Positions 45,366-54,539 of a stretch of 57,596 nucleotides of DNA are shown one piece after another. Each line of letters starts with the position of its first letter. Positions within the stretch are counted from its first letter, which is position 1. The notes beneath the pieces were generated by a model. It searched no databases. It was not told the DNA's origin and saw nothing but the letters and a program-made list of their open reading frames with translations. Origin of the DNA: Pseudoalteromonas sp. P1-9 (GTDB taxonomy: Bacteria; Pseudomonadota; Gammaproteobacteria; Enterobacterales; Alteromonadaceae); the NCBI RefSeq assembly GCF_001399975.1, contig NZ_LKBD01000032.1, positions 1-57,596 of the forward strand, in the 5' to 3' direction. The position numbers and the translations under genes were made by a program.

Positions 45366-45396
45366 AACTGCGCAACTTTCCTTTTAAATAATAAGG

Positions 45397-45843
45397 CTAA
45401 CCGAGCCTTGCAAGCGCTTTATCGAGCTCATCAGCAAAGGCTTTTTTATCAGTGTTTGATAACGCGCTCGGGCCACCTGTTTCAACGCCACTGGCACGCA
45501 AAGTATCAAAAAAATCACGCATATTTAAACGCGCTTTAATGTTACTTGCGGTTAATAACTCGCCGCGCGGGGTGAGCGCAATCGCTTCTTTAGTGATCAC
45601 TTCATCGGCGAGTGGAATATCTTGTGTAATCACTAAATCGCCCGCGACTACACGTTTAGCAATTTCATTATCGGCAACATCAAAACCTTTTTCGACCTGT
45701 AATCGCTTGATAAAACGAGACGGTGGAATGCGGAAACTATGGTTAGCAATAAAGGTTGTGTTGATCTGTGTACGCTCTGCTGCACGAAATAAAATCTCTT
45801 TAATTGCAACAGGGCATGCATCTGCATCGACCCAGATATTCAT
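45397..45843 (-). CDS. UPF0178/YaiI-YqxD family protein (DUF188)
   Basis: 148 residues. The family hallmarks are [12 protein letters not shown] with Asp and Cys residues, [10 protein letters not shown] and the [12 protein letters not shown] segment. It resembles PIN-like nuclease folds, but the biochemical function is not established. Length is usual. It is upstream of the MATE gene on the same strand, 31 bases apart, and may share its transcript. Confidence 0.92.
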   Translation of the reverse strand: MNIWVDADACPVAIKEILFRAAERTQINTTFIANHSFRIPPSRFIKRLQVEKGFDVADNEIAKRVVAGDLVITQDIPLADEVITKEAIALTPRGELLTASNIKARLNMRDFFDTLRASGVETGGPSALSNTDKKAFADELDKALARLG

Positions 45844-45924
45844 AAAGTTCCTAGGCTCTTAAATAAAAATGCAGTATACGGAAGCGACTAACTGAATGCG
45901 AGTGATTCTTAACGGCGAAATGTG

Positions 45925-46251
45925 TTAACGCTTATTTTTAAGCGACAACATAAACTGCTCTACTTTTAAGGTCAGGAATTGTTCCACCTGCTCTTCCATG
46001 CTGTCGACAGTAAAGCCATTTACGCTTAACACACGTTCGGCTTGCTCTTCTGAAATTAACTTACCGTTCAGTAAAAACTCCCATTCAGGCAAGGTTTTAT
46101 CATAGCGAGGGATCACATCAAGGGTGACAAACGGATAGGTAAAATCAACCCGATTTATCAATCGGCAAAAATCTTCAATGTAATCAGTACCCGTTGGCCC
46201 TAAACACCCAGGCTCTAAACGAAAGCGTATTGCTAATTTCAAATAGGACAT
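45925..46251 (-). CDS. Hypothetical protein, 108 residues
   Basis: No family recognised. From the ATG at 46251 it reads MSYLKLAIRFRLEPGCLGPTG, soluble and without signal peptide, with a charged C-terminus ending SLKNKR. The in-frame GTG at 46269 is rejected because the purine-rich GGAAGAGG sits inside that extension and suits the ATG. Divergent from the MscS-like gene across 179 bases. Confidence 0.65.
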   Translation of the reverse strand: MSYLKLAIRFRLEPGCLGPTGTDYIEDFCRLINRVDFTYPFVTLDVIPRYDKTLPEWEFLLNGKLISEEQAERVLSVNGFTVDSMEEQVEQFLTLKVEQFMLSLKNKR

Positions 46252-46430
46252 ACCTCTTCCTTTAAACACGCAACATAGAATAAAACTACTTTACAAACTA
46301 TGTGATGTAACACCGCAAACCGCAAGTTAATGTTTAATAAACTTTCTATGTGTATAAATTATAGCTATGGCTCTTGAAGCACAGTTTAAGATAGCCTAGT
46401 GTATAGTTTTTAACGTTGGGTTAACAAAAA

Positions 46431-47261
46431 ATGGAAGAATTTATCGCTCAGCTCGACCTCAATCAATACTTGCCAACGGCACTTGATTGGGCAACTAACT
46501 TATTACTTGCCTTCGCCATTTTAATTATTGGTATTTGGCTTGCCGGCAAAGTAAATAAAGCTATCATCAAAATCTCTAATCGTCATGCACAACTAGACGA
46601 TACCTTGTTTAAGTTTTTTGGCAGTGTAGCCAAATACACCATTTTGGCATTTGTCGGTATTGCGGTGTTAAACCGTTTTGGTGTGCAAACAGCCTCTATA
46701 ATTGCACTGCTAGGTGCCGCTGGGCTTGCGGTTGGTTTGGCACTTCAGGGCACGTTATCGAACCTTGCTGCGGGTGTAATGCTGCTTATATTTAGACCGT
46801 ATAAAGTGGATGATTTTATTGAAACGGGCGACCAATTTGGCAAAGTGGCTGAAATAGACATGTTTACCACCATTTTACAAACCTTTGATAACCAGCGTAT
46901 TATCATTCCTAATAGCGATATTTGGGGCAATAAAATTGTCAATCACTCTCACCATGAGATACGGGGTGTTGATATGCGTTTTGGCATCGCCTATGACGAG
47001 AACATCGACGCTGCTCGCACAGTTATTAATAAGGTATTAGACGCGCACCCACATATTTTGAATGACCCTAAGCCTTTTGTTGAAGTTGAAACCCTCAACA
47101 ATAGTTCGGTCGATTTCTTAGTACGTCCGTTTTGTTCCGGTGAACATTATTTCGATATTTTGTATTCGGTACCCGAGCAAATTAAAAAAGCGCTTGATGA
47201 TGCCAATATTGAAATTCCATTCCCGCACCGTAAAGTTATTTTAGTTAATGAGAACAAATAA
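46431..47261 (+). CDS. Small-conductance mechanosensitive channel (MscS family)
   Basis: 276 residues, close to E. coli MscS. Three membrane helices are followed by a cytoplasmic beta/alpha vestibule. The pore helix motif AAGLAVGLALQGTLSNLAAG and the PYKVDDFIETGDQFGKV beta domain start are clear. The channel opens under membrane tension to release osmolytes. The start has no strong ribosome binding site. A hairpin follows the gene. Confidence 0.93.
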   Translation: MEEFIAQLDLNQYLPTALDWATNLLLAFAILIIGIWLAGKVNKAIIKISNRHAQLDDTLFKFFGSVAKYTILAFVGIAVLNRFGVQTASIIALLGAAGLAVGLALQGTLSNLAAGVMLLIFRPYKVDDFIETGDQFGKVAEIDMFTTILQTFDNQRIIIPNSDIWGNKIVNHSHHEIRGVDMRFGIAYDENIDAARTVINKVLDAHPHILNDPKPFVEVETLNNSSVDFLVRPFCSGEHYFDILYSVPEQIKKALDDANIEIPFPHRKVILVNENK

Positions 47262-47269
47262 ATAACGTA

Positions 47270-47308
47270 TAGGCATGCCTTTAAAACGCATGCCTACAGT
47301 TTAGTTTT
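47270..47308 (+). terminator. Hairpin terminator after the MscS-like gene
   Basis: TAGGCATGC (47270-47278) pairs with GCATGCCTA (47288-47296), followed by CAGTTTAGTTTT. The T-tract is imperfect. It begins nine bases after the stop. Confidence 0.6.
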
Positions 47309-47318
47309 AAGGATTTAA

Positions 47319-47690
47319 ATGAACTTAAACCAAGTAACATTACCGGTAACGCAAATGAGTGATGCCGTTAGGTTTTACCAAACGCTCGGTTTTGAACTTA
47401 TTGTCGACACACCCCATTATGCGCGTTTTGCCTGCCCAGAGGGCGATTCAACATTTTCGCTGTCACTTGAAGAAAATGCCGTTAATGGCGCCACGATTTA
47501 TTTTGAACATGCACAGCTCGATAACTGGGTTGCTGACTTACAAGAAAAAGGCGTTATATTTTCCCAGCTACCAACTGATGAAAGATACCTGTGGCGAGAA
47601 GCCGTGTTATTTGACCCTTCAGGCAATAAAATCAAGCTTTATTGGGCAGGAGAAAACCGTTTAAACCCGCCGTGGCGTGTTAAAAACTAA
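47319..47690 (+). CDS. VOC-superfamily (glyoxalase/bleomycin-resistance-like) protein
   Basis: 123 residues with the two betaalpha-betabetabeta modules of vicinal oxygen chelate proteins: NQVTLPVTQMSDAVRFYQTLGFELI at the start and EAVLFDPSGNKIKLYWAGEN near the end, including the metal-ligand-type 'DP.GN.I.L' motif. The reaction is unknown. It stands before a DUF3291 gene, 33 bases apart, and may be co-transcribed. Confidence 0.85.
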   Translation: MNLNQVTLPVTQMSDAVRFYQTLGFELIVDTPHYARFACPEGDSTFSLSLEENAVNGATIYFEHAQLDNWVADLQEKGVIFSQLPTDERYLWREAVLFDPSGNKIKLYWAGENRLNPPWRVKN

Positions 47691-47723
47691 TATTTATACC
47701 GTTACGACGAACTAAGGATAACG

Positions 47724-48185
47724 ATGCAATTAGCTCAACTTAATATCGCGCTTGCAAAATACGCTCTTGATACCCCAGAAATTAAAGACTTTGTTGATAA
47801 CCTAGATAAAGTAAATTCACTCGCTGAAAAAACCGATGGTTTTGTATGGCGCCTTAAAGATGATTCTGGCGATGCAACCAGTATTCAAGCTTTTGAAAAC
47901 CCTAATATGTTGGTTAATATGTCGGTTTGGCAAAATGTCGATAGCCTGAAAAACTTTATGTTTAGAACCAACCATCGTGACTTCATGCGCAGGAAAAACG
48001 AGTGGTTTGAAAAGCTAAATGAAGATAATTACGTGCTTTGGTGGGTAGAAGAAGGCCATATTCCATCGCTAAGTGAAGCGATATCACGACTAAACCATCT
48101 TCGTGAGCACGGTGATACACCTTATGCATTCAGCTTTAAAGCAAACTTTACACCGCGCGATTTAAGCGAAGAAACCACCAGCTAA
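47724..48185 (+). CDS. DUF3291 family protein
   Basis: 153 residues. The segments MQLAQLNIALAKY, FVWRLKDD, NMSVWQNVDSLKNFMFRTNHRDFMRR and WWVEEGHIPSLSEAISRL fit DUF3291, a dimeric ferredoxin-like family related to monooxygenase/EthD folds. The function is unknown. AAGGA lies seven bases before the ATG. Confidence 0.88.
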   Translation: MQLAQLNIALAKYALDTPEIKDFVDNLDKVNSLAEKTDGFVWRLKDDSGDATSIQAFENPNMLVNMSVWQNVDSLKNFMFRTNHRDFMRRKNEWFEKLNEDNYVLWWVEEGHIPSLSEAISRLNHLREHGDTPYAFSFKANFTPRDLSEETTS

Positions 48186-48204
48186 TTGCTGCACTCAGCG
48201 CAAT

Positions 48205-48894
48205 TTAGCGAATATCCATTTTCTCTTTCATCCACGTTTTTACCGGCAGAACCCACTGTGGCAATGGACGGTAAAACGCGCCATGCGACAAACCGGTGTT
48301 TATCGCTACTTCTTTAAATGATTGTACCTGCCCACTTTTGTCTTTTAACTTTTTGCAGGTATTTGATTTATCGGTTTTTTCATAAACTGATAAAACATGC
48401 CCATACACTTTTATATCATCAAGCTTGCTTGAGATTAAACGGCCGCAACCTGCTAGTAATACAGTATTTACGCCAAAATCAGCTAGGTGGTTTGATATTA
48501 ATCCCGTAATAAACGCGCCACGCGAAAAACCAATCAAGGTAATGTTGTTGGCGGGCACCCCATTGTTAATCATGTTTCTAATCGTCGCGCTTTGCGCTTT
48601 TGCATATTCAAATGGATCTGTGTTCTTTTTACGATGAACCGCAACTAACGTATAGCGATCATCAGCAAGCGCTTGCTTTACCTTTGGAAAATCATACAAA
48701 CCCCAACCATTTTTCACTTCAACGGGCGTTGGGTTGTCTCCTTCAACAATATAACCATGGGAGTAGAAAACAAATTTATCGCTTGGTTCATATTGCTCAG
48801 GTAACTTTTCGACAATCTCAGCGGCATTTACAAAACTTGAAAGAAGTGCACAAAGAACCAAAGAAAAGGCATTTAAACGAGGAAAAAGCTGCAT
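48205..48894 (-). CDS. Exported alpha/beta-hydrolase-like protein
   Basis: 229 residues. A signal peptide (about 1-24, FVNAAE) is followed by an alpha/beta-hydrolase-like domain with the nucleophile GFSRGAF and a late His in GLSHGAFYR. It is probably periplasmic and has no lid domain. Several Cys in the second half could form disulfides. The substrate is unknown. Convergent with the DUF3291 gene, 19 bases apart. Confidence 0.75.
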   Translation of the reverse strand: MQLFPRLNAFSLVLCALLSSFVNAAEIVEKLPEQYEPSDKFVFYSHGYIVEGDNPTPVEVKNGWGLYDFPKVKQALADDRYTLVAVHRKKNTDPFEYAKAQSATIRNMINNGVPANNITLIGFSRGAFITGLISNHLADFGVNTVLLAGCGRLISSKLDDIKVYGHVLSVYEKTDKSNTCKKLKDKSGQVQSFKEVAINTGLSHGAFYRPLPQWVLPVKTWMKEKMDIR

Positions 48895-49013
48895 ATAGAG
48901 TTTATTTTTATTATATAAATTATGCGCTTAGTTTATTAATACAAAAGCTGTTTGTATATCGCCAATTTGTAAGAAAACGAAACAAGACAAAAAAGTGATA
49001 CATACTTAAGTGT

Positions 49014-49039
49014 AAAAAGCGCGATTGTGAATCGCGCTT
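49014..49039 (-). terminator. Terminator of the glutamate dehydrogenase gene
   Basis: AAGCGCGATT, three-base loop, AATCGCGCTT. On the minus strand the stem is followed by TTT from the A-run at 49014-49018. It lies 32 bases past the stop. Confidence 0.85.
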
Positions 49040-49070
49040 AACTAATTCAACTTAATAGCCAAAACGATTA

Positions 49071-50366
49071 TTAACGTTTCGATTGTGCATTAAAGTAATC
49101 GGTGGTGCCGTGCGCTTCAATGGCTTCGGTTAAAGCACGCAACGCTACGTTATATACACTGTCGCGCAGTGTAATGTCTTTTTCTTGATAGATTTGCCAA
49201 GCATTTTCAAACGCTTTTTCAAGCTTTTGATGCAGCTTTTCTTCTACTATATTGAGTGACCATTGCTCGCCTTGTCTGTTTTGCAGCCATTCAAAATAAC
49301 TTACAATAACACCACCAGCATTTGCCAAAATATCCGGCACCACTGTTACGTTATTTTGCTGCAAAACACTATCCGCCTCGCTTTCAACGGGACCATTTGC
49401 AATTTCAACAATGTACTTAGCGCGCACATCATTGGCATTATCACGGGTGATCACACTATCGAGCGCTGCAGGGATCAAAATATCAACATCTAAAGTAAGC
49501 AGTTCTTGATTGCTAATGTGTTTAAACTCTTGCACTTCGCACACCGATTGTTCGCAGTACACAGCAGAGAGTTTTTTGCTGCGCTGCTTTTCTTGGAAAA
49601 TACTATCGACATCCAGTCCTTGTTCTCGATAGATCCCCCCTTGCGAATCGCTTACAGCAACGATATTAAAGCCAGCTTGCTGCAGCAATTTGGCGCAGTG
49701 GTAACCACCGTTACCAAAACCTTGTATTGCCACAGTGAGCTCTTGTGGGTTTAAGCCCAGTTTTTTTACCAACATTTGCGTACAAATAAACGCCCCACGA
49801 CCTGTTGCACTTTCGCGTCCTAAACTACCGCCTAACGATATCGGTTTTCCGGTGATCACCGCAGGGGCTTTACTGCGCGTTATTTTTTCATATTCGTCCA
49901 TCATCCAACCCATAATGCGCGCGTTGGTGTAAACATCGGGTGCTGGAATATCGGTATCGGGGCCAATAAAATCGGCCATCGCACGCACATACGCACGCGA
50001 TAATCGTTCAAGCTCCATTGGTGATAGCGTTTTCGGGTTCACCGTAACACCGCCTTTGCCACCACCCAGTGGTAATCCCACCACAGCGCATTTTAGTGTC
50101 ATCCAAAACGCGAGGGCTTCTACTTCATCTTGATTCACCGCTTGGTGAAAGCGAATACCGCCTTTGCACGGGCCTAAGATATCGTTATAGCGACAACGAT
50201 AGCCTTTAAAATAAGCTAAACGGCCACTGTCTAAACGTACGGGTAAATTACACGCTAATGTGGCGTGTGGGTGACTCAGTGCTTCAATCACTTGCTTTGA
50301 GGTATTTGCTTGCTCGCCAATTCGTTGTAAGCGCTCTATCGCACTTACTAATACAGAATTACTCAT
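49071..50366 (-). CDS. Glu/Leu/Phe/Val dehydrogenase, probably glutamate dehydrogenase
   Basis: 431 residues, the usual size of the short NAD(P)-linked enzymes. The catalytic region has FKGYRCRYNDILGPCKGGIRFH and WMTLKCAVVGLPLGGGKGG with the conserved K104. The C-terminal dinucleotide fold contains VAIQGFGNGG. It interconverts glutamate and 2-oxoglutarate plus ammonia. KCAV with GGGKGG favours glutamate over leucine or phenylalanine. AAGGA lies six bases before the ATG. Cytoplasmic, monocistronic. Confidence 0.9.
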   Translation of the reverse strand: MSNSVLVSAIERLQRIGEQANTSKQVIEALSHPHATLACNLPVRLDSGRLAYFKGYRCRYNDILGPCKGGIRFHQAVNQDEVEALAFWMTLKCAVVGLPLGGGKGGVTVNPKTLSPMELERLSRAYVRAMADFIGPDTDIPAPDVYTNARIMGWMMDEYEKITRSKAPAVITGKPISLGGSLGRESATGRGAFICTQMLVKKLGLNPQELTVAIQGFGNGGYHCAKLLQQAGFNIVAVSDSQGGIYREQGLDVDSIFQEKQRSKKLSAVYCEQSVCEVQEFKHISNQELLTLDVDILIPAALDSVITRDNANDVRAKYIVEIANGPVESEADSVLQQNNVTVVPDILANAGGVIVSYFEWLQNRQGEQWSLNIVEEKLHQKLEKAFENAWQIYQEKDITLRDSVYNVALRALTEAIEAHGTTDYFNAQSKR

Positions 50367-50689
50367 ACACTATCCTTAATTATGAACACTTCAATAAACA
50401 GTCATTATCTTAATTGTCTAAAATATAGAGCGTTTTGACCTATACAGTCTAGGCTACTTTAGGGTAACAGTAACAACGCATGTGGTTAAACGCATCACAT
50501 CGTTGCCAATCGACTTTCATTAATAAGTTGCGTTACACTATTTAAAACGATGGTCATTTTAGACACGCAGCGTATTTATATAAGTGTTTGGTTTTATTAC
50601 ACACTCACTTCAATACACTGCTTTTAAACGTGACGATCAGTTTGCCTGCGTACACTGTGTTTTAGCCGTATTTTAAAAAAGAGAAACGG
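50367..50689. other. Divergent intergenic region between glutamate dehydrogenase and the MgtC-like gene
   Basis: 323 bases with no credible gene and no strong hairpin. It should carry two back-to-back promoters, but no convincing promoter boxes were identified. Confidence 0.4.
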
Positions 50690-51127
50690 ATGTTCGAGAT
50701 AGACTTAGATTTCACCTTAATAATGTTTCACTTCAAGCAACTTGGTATTGCTTTTTTGCTGTCATTGCCGATTGCATTAAACCGAGAGTCAAGGGAAAAC
50801 GGCGCTGGCCTTAGAACATTTCCACTGGTTACCATTGCCTCATGCGCATTTATGCTCGTCGGTATAAACGTGTTTGAAGGTTCTGATGCCGAAGCAAGGG
50901 TAATGTATGGCATTATCACAGGTATGGGATTTATTGGCGGCGGAGCTATTTTCAGGGATAAAGACAGCGTAAAAGGCACAGCTACCGCAGCTGGACTTTG
51001 GAATACAGGTGCAATTGGCGTATCTGTAGCGTACAGCCGCTATGAAATTAGTATTGTTCTATCGTTTATTGGCTTTTTAATCTTTCAATTCTCTGAAGTA
51101 CTCAAGCCTAAAGAAAAAGCAAAATAA
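50690..51127 (+). CDS. MgtC/SapB family membrane protein
   Basis: 145 residues, covering the membrane domain only; the longer MgtC proteins carry an extra cytoplasmic domain. It contains the family's ALNRESRENGAGLRTFPLV and GIITGMGFIGGGAIFRDKDSVKGTATAAGLW segments and about five hydrophobic helices. Members are linked to magnesium stress and membrane potential. The start ATG has AGAGAAACGG in front. Confidence 0.92.
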   Translation: MFEIDLDFTLIMFHFKQLGIAFLLSLPIALNRESRENGAGLRTFPLVTIASCAFMLVGINVFEGSDAEARVMYGIITGMGFIGGGAIFRDKDSVKGTATAAGLWNTGAIGVSVAYSRYEISIVLSFIGFLIFQFSEVLKPKEKAK

Positions 51128-51137
51128 CAACATCCCA

Positions 51138-51392
51138 TTACTTTACTAATAAGCTGATAATTTTAATTAGATCAGAATGGGATGAACCGCATTTTTGGTT
51201 ATCAGGGTTATCCATTAACCCTTTTACAAACCCCGCCCCAAAAGATGCCATAAGCCCTTCTTTTGACGATAAAATCGATTTCACATTCGTTTTTGCAACT
51301 TGTGTGTTGTAGTCATCAAACGCCTTTACCGCGAGGTATTCGGCTTTTGCTTTTTCAAGTTGGTTCAGATCATCTTTAAGTAAAAACTCCAT
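51138..51392 (-). CDS. Hypothetical small protein following the YqjE-like gene
   Basis: 84 residues with no family recognised. It is amphipathic helical, without signal peptide, with a mildly hydrophobic centre (MASFGAGFVKGLM). It begins just one base after the stop of the phage-holin-type gene on the same strand, so it is probably the third gene of that small operon, where E. coli has YqjK. Sequence similarity to YqjK was not evident. Confidence 0.6.
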   Translation of the reverse strand: MEFLLKDDLNQLEKAKAEYLAVKAFDDYNTQVAKTNVKSILSSKEGLMASFGAGFVKGLMDNPDNQKCGSSHSDLIKIISLLVK

Positions 51393-51393
51393 G

Positions 51394-51819
51394 TTAGTCT
51401 CCGTTTAAAAGTAAAGACGCACTCGCTTTAAACCCCACGCGATGCCATATACGCTTAAGCTGAATAAATAGCCATACCGCTAATGCACTGTTAAAAAGTA
51501 ACAAGCTGCCAATTACCAAGGCTAAACTGGGATACATTTTATAGAAAGTTAGTCCAACCACTGCATTAAGCAAGAGCCAAATTACACTCACAATCACGAC
51601 CAGTGTTAAACAAATCGCGAATGAGAGTAGCGCAGCGCTGAGGCTAACTTTAGCCTCAGCCGCTACTAAGTTTTTTGACGTGATGAGCTTGGCAATTTTA
51701 CTTTCAAGCAATGCTGTTACGCTTTCGAATGTTTGCGCCAGCTTCGCCTCGTTTTCAGGCTGCTGATTTGGCTCGCTTTGATTGTTAAAACCGCCCTGCT
51801 CGGGACCCATGTTGTCCAT
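51394..51819 (-). CDS. YqjE-like/phage holin family membrane protein
   Basis: 141 residues. A Gln/Asn-rich N-terminus is followed by an amphipathic segment and two membrane helices (about 65-91 and 95-118) with a short charged tail. This matches the YqjE/DUF1469 'phage holin' type. E. coli relatives are stress-induced inner-membrane proteins of unknown function. An ATG at 51810 is an alternative start. It lies 15 bases after the YqjD-like gene. Confidence 0.75.
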   Translation of the reverse strand: MDNMGPEQGGFNNQSEPNQQPENEAKLAQTFESVTALLESKIAKLITSKNLVAAEAKVSLSAALLSFAICLTLVVIVSVIWLLLNAVVGLTFYKMYPSLALVIGSLLLFNSALAVWLFIQLKRIWHRVGFKASASLLLNGD

Positions 51820-51834
51820 CGTCTTAAACCTATA

Positions 51835-52152
51835 TTATTTACGTTTAATAATTGCAGACACCAACATACCGAGTGAAAATGCAATACCTGCTGTTGCTAC
51901 TGGGTTTTCTACTGCGTATTTTTTAACGGCTGACTTTTCCCACTTAGCTTTCATTTCCTGCTGCTTTTGAGATAGGGTTTCTGAGCTTGAATGCGCGGTT
52001 TCGCGCAGCGTTTCTTCCGCTGTACCAACTTTTTCAGTGATGGTATCGACTGAATCATGCATAGAGCTATTCAATTTATCGGCAATCGGATGACCATTTG
52101 ATGCGTTTTGCTTAGCTTTTGAATTCGATGCATTTTGATTAGATGTAGCCAT
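51835..52152 (-). CDS. YqjD-like (DUF883) stress protein
   Basis: 105 residues. A low-complexity Ala/Ser/Asn-rich N-terminus and long helix lead to a C-terminal membrane helix with ENPVATAGIAFSLGMLVSAIIKRK-like character. This is the layout of YqjD/ElaB proteins, which are tail-anchored and can associate with ribosomes in stationary phase. AAGGAA lies seven bases before the ATG. First gene of the three-gene unit. Confidence 0.8.
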   Translation of the reverse strand: MATSNQNASNSKAKQNASNGHPIADKLNSSMHDSVDTITEKVGTAEETLRETAHSSSETLSQKQQEMKAKWEKSAVKKYAVENPVATAGIAFSLGMLVSAIIKRK

Positions 52153-52609
52153 TACAAGTTTCCTTCTTTTGTCGTGTAAAAATATCTTGCTTAGACTTGA
52201 TGCAACAATAAAACCAACTTTTAATTACAATATAATCAACAACTTAAATATTTTTCGTGCTATTTAGTGATAACTTATGTGAATCTTTTACATATCTACT
52301 GGTAAATTTTTCAAACCACTGTGCAAGGATTACGTTTCAAACGCGTAATACCGCCTGCAACAAGTACTTGTGCCTTTCTGCCTAAAACTTATTTCTTGTT
52401 AAGTTATAAGGCGTTAAAACAACACTAAACGTCATAACAAGTGAATTGCTACGGATAAATGTACAGTGGCACAACAATTGATTAGTTAGAACGTGTTACC
52501 CATCTTTAAAATATAAAAATGCGCGAAGTTAGGGCTATCAGCTAACTTGTAGTGCAATGAGTCTGTACTGAGTCATCACTAAAGCGCGCCACTTAAATAA
52601 GGAATTTCA
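52153..52609. other. Intergenic region between the YqjD-like and EEP genes
   Basis: 457 bases with no gene. A seven-base inverted repeat AAGTTAG/CTAACTT is at 52526-52548, about 60 bases before the EEP start, and another weak one lies near 52332-52353. These may be regulatory or chance. Two divergent promoters are expected. Confidence 0.45.
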
Positions 52610-53689
52610 ATGATTGCGACACTTATTACGCTAACGGTTTTATTTATAGCAGCAACGTTAATTCCTATAGTGCGAAAGTCGCATTGGGTAATTAGGGTAT
52701 TTGATTTTCCAAGGGTTCAGTTGTGTGCGCTTGGGATAAGTTTACTGATATGGCAAATATTCATATTGGTTGATAAGCCCAACATATTTTACGTACTACC
52801 TGTTTTAACACTCTGCGCGATAATTTGGCACTTGTTGTGGATATTGCCTTATACCCGTTGCTGGCCAAAAGAAGTCAAAGCAGCTTCTGGACACAGATCA
52901 TTTGATGAAATTACCATTCTCAATACAAACGTATTAATGACAAACCGCAACGCAAAAGCACTTATTCAACTCATAAAAACACATAAGCCCGACATTATTG
53001 TTACGCTAGAATCCGATAGGTGGTGGGAGGATGCACTCAAAGGTATAACAAAACGCTACCCCTACCACGTCAACTGCCCACTAGATAACCTTTATGGTAT
53101 GCATGTTTTCTCAGCATTACCCATAGGTGATGAACGCATCGAATTTTTAGTTGAACAATACGTACCATCAATTCACGCATCGGTTACACTAAAAAATGGG
53201 GTTAAACTGCAAGCTCACTTTTTGCATCCTGCACCGCCAAGCCCTTCGGAAAATACCTATTCATCTGAGCGTGATGCTGAGCTAATTGTGGTGGCAAAAA
53301 AAATAGCAAAATCAAACCAACCAATTTTGGTTTCAGGCGATCTTAACGACGTGGCTTGGTCTTATACAACTCGGCTATTTAGAAAGATAAGTGGGTTACT
53401 TGATCCAAGAATTGGCCGAGGCATGTTTAATACATTCCACACCAAGTATTGGTTTGCCCGTTGGCCTTTAGATCATGTGTTTCATAGCGAGCACTTTACC
53501 TTACATAAAATCACCCGTTTGCCATCCATTGGCTCTGACCATTTTCCGTTACTAACAACCTTAGTATATGAAGCAACATCGCAAGACAGTCATGTTGATG
53601 CAGATAAAGAGGATCAAAAAGCCGCGGAGCGCCTAATGCAACAAGAGGGCGTAAATATCCAAGATGTACCCAAACCTAATAAGCCGTAA
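52610..53689 (+). CDS. Endonuclease/exonuclease/phosphatase (EEP) family membrane protein
   Basis: 359 residues. Two or three N-terminal helices (about 1-18, 30-50, 53-75) anchor a periplasmic or cytoplasmic EEP domain. The metal and catalytic motifs are LESDRWW (Glu), GDLNDVAW (Asp and Asn) and GSDHFPLLT (Asp-His). Members cleave phosphodiesters in DNA, RNA, phosphoinositides or sphingomyelin. The substrate is not evident. AAGGA lies seven bases before the ATG. The charged tail (about 340-359) is low in hydrophobic residues. Confidence 0.88.
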   Translation: MIATLITLTVLFIAATLIPIVRKSHWVIRVFDFPRVQLCALGISLLIWQIFILVDKPNIFYVLPVLTLCAIIWHLLWILPYTRCWPKEVKAASGHRSFDEITILNTNVLMTNRNAKALIQLIKTHKPDIIVTLESDRWWEDALKGITKRYPYHVNCPLDNLYGMHVFSALPIGDERIEFLVEQYVPSIHASVTLKNGVKLQAHFLHPAPPSPSENTYSSERDAELIVVAKKIAKSNQPILVSGDLNDVAWSYTTRLFRKISGLLDPRIGRGMFNTFHTKYWFARWPLDHVFHSEHFTLHKITRLPSIGSDHFPLLTTLVYEATSQDSHVDADKEDQKAAERLMQQEGVNIQDVPKPNKP

Positions 53690-53706
53690 TTTAACTTATT
53701 GTTATT

Positions 53707-53723
53707 GCAGACTTTCAGTCTGT
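53707..53723 (+). terminator. Short hairpin after the EEP gene
   Basis: GCAGACT, TTC loop region, AGTCTGT forms a stem of about seven bases, followed by AAAATATT rather than Ts. A weak terminator candidate. Confidence 0.3.
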
Positions 53724-53877
53724 AAAATATTCATACCCTGTGTTGTTGCTACAAAAGTAAGTACGTAAAAGTTCCAGACCAAAACCATAACTCAATGAAT
53801 TTTAAATAAAAAATTATTGGAACACTGTTTGCTGCCTTAGATTGACTTTAAAAGTTTAACATTAACAAGGATTTACT

Positions 53878-54453
53878 ATGAAAAGCACATCATTATTATC
53901 ATTAATTTTATCGTCAATTTTAGTAGCACCGGCCATCGCCAAAGAAGAGGCTGATGTAGATCATCGCGGTGTTTATGTGGGTGGTGGTTATGGATTAATA
54001 AGCGCCAGCGGTGACGATGATTTTGATGATGATGACGACGCTTACAATGTATTTATTGGTACTCAGTTTAATCAAATGATCAGTTTAGAAGCGGGTTACT
54101 TGGATTTTGGTAAGTTTGGTAACGATAACTTTAACACCAAACTCGATGGCTATACGCTTGGGCTTAAGCTTGGTTTACCGGTTACTGAGCGTATAACACT
54201 GTTCGTAAAAGGCGGTAATTATTGGTGGGATGCCGACTTAAATGGCTTTGATAATACCCTCTCACTTGATGGCAATGAGCTATTTTACGGCGCTGGTGCA
54301 TCATTTGCGATTTCAAAAAACTGGCAACTTAATCTAGATTACACTCGCTACGACTTTGAATTTGAAGATGATGAAATTGGGATTTTTTCAAATGTAGATA
54401 AGTTTAATGGTGAAGTAGACTACGCAAGTCTTTCGGTGCAATACACCTTTTAA
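53878..54453 (+). CDS. OmpA-like/OmpW-like outer-membrane beta-barrel protein
   Basis: 191 residues. A signal peptide (about 1-21, IAKEE) is followed by an eight-stranded-type barrel with YVGGGYGLIS, a very acidic loop (SGDDDFDDDDD) and the terminal SLSVQYTF end typical of barrel insertion. The acidic loop might bind cations. AAGGA precedes the ATG at normal spacing. Monocistronic, with hairpins downstream. Confidence 0.85.
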   Translation: MKSTSLLSLILSSILVAPAIAKEEADVDHRGVYVGGGYGLISASGDDDFDDDDDAYNVFIGTQFNQMISLEAGYLDFGKFGNDNFNTKLDGYTLGLKLGLPVTERITLFVKGGNYWWDADLNGFDNTLSLDGNELFYGAGASFAISKNWQLNLDYTRYDFEFEDDEIGIFSNVDKFNGEVDYASLSVQYTF

Positions 54454-54498
54454 TCAATAAAATCAGCGCTAACAGCCGCTGATTAAATTTAATATTTT

Positions 54499-54536
54499 CG
54501 CCCTTTCTACTGCTAACGCTGTAAAAAGGGCGTTTT
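54499..54536 (+). terminator. Terminator after the outer-membrane barrel gene
   Basis: CGCCCTTT (54499-54506) pairs with AAAGGGCG (54525-54532), followed by TTTTATAT. An additional smaller stem AATCAGCG/CGCTGATT occurs at 54461-54484. Confidence 0.75.
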
Positions 54537-54539
54537 ATA

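Noticed and set aside
45452..45862. 136-residue plus-strand frame over the YaiI-like gene
   Set aside because: Shadow of a clearly conserved family member on the minus strand.
48600..48998. 132-residue plus-strand frame at 48600
   Set aside because: It overlaps the exported hydrolase gene and continues into AT-rich intergenic sequence; its Gln/His/Lys-rich content looks like noncoding translation.
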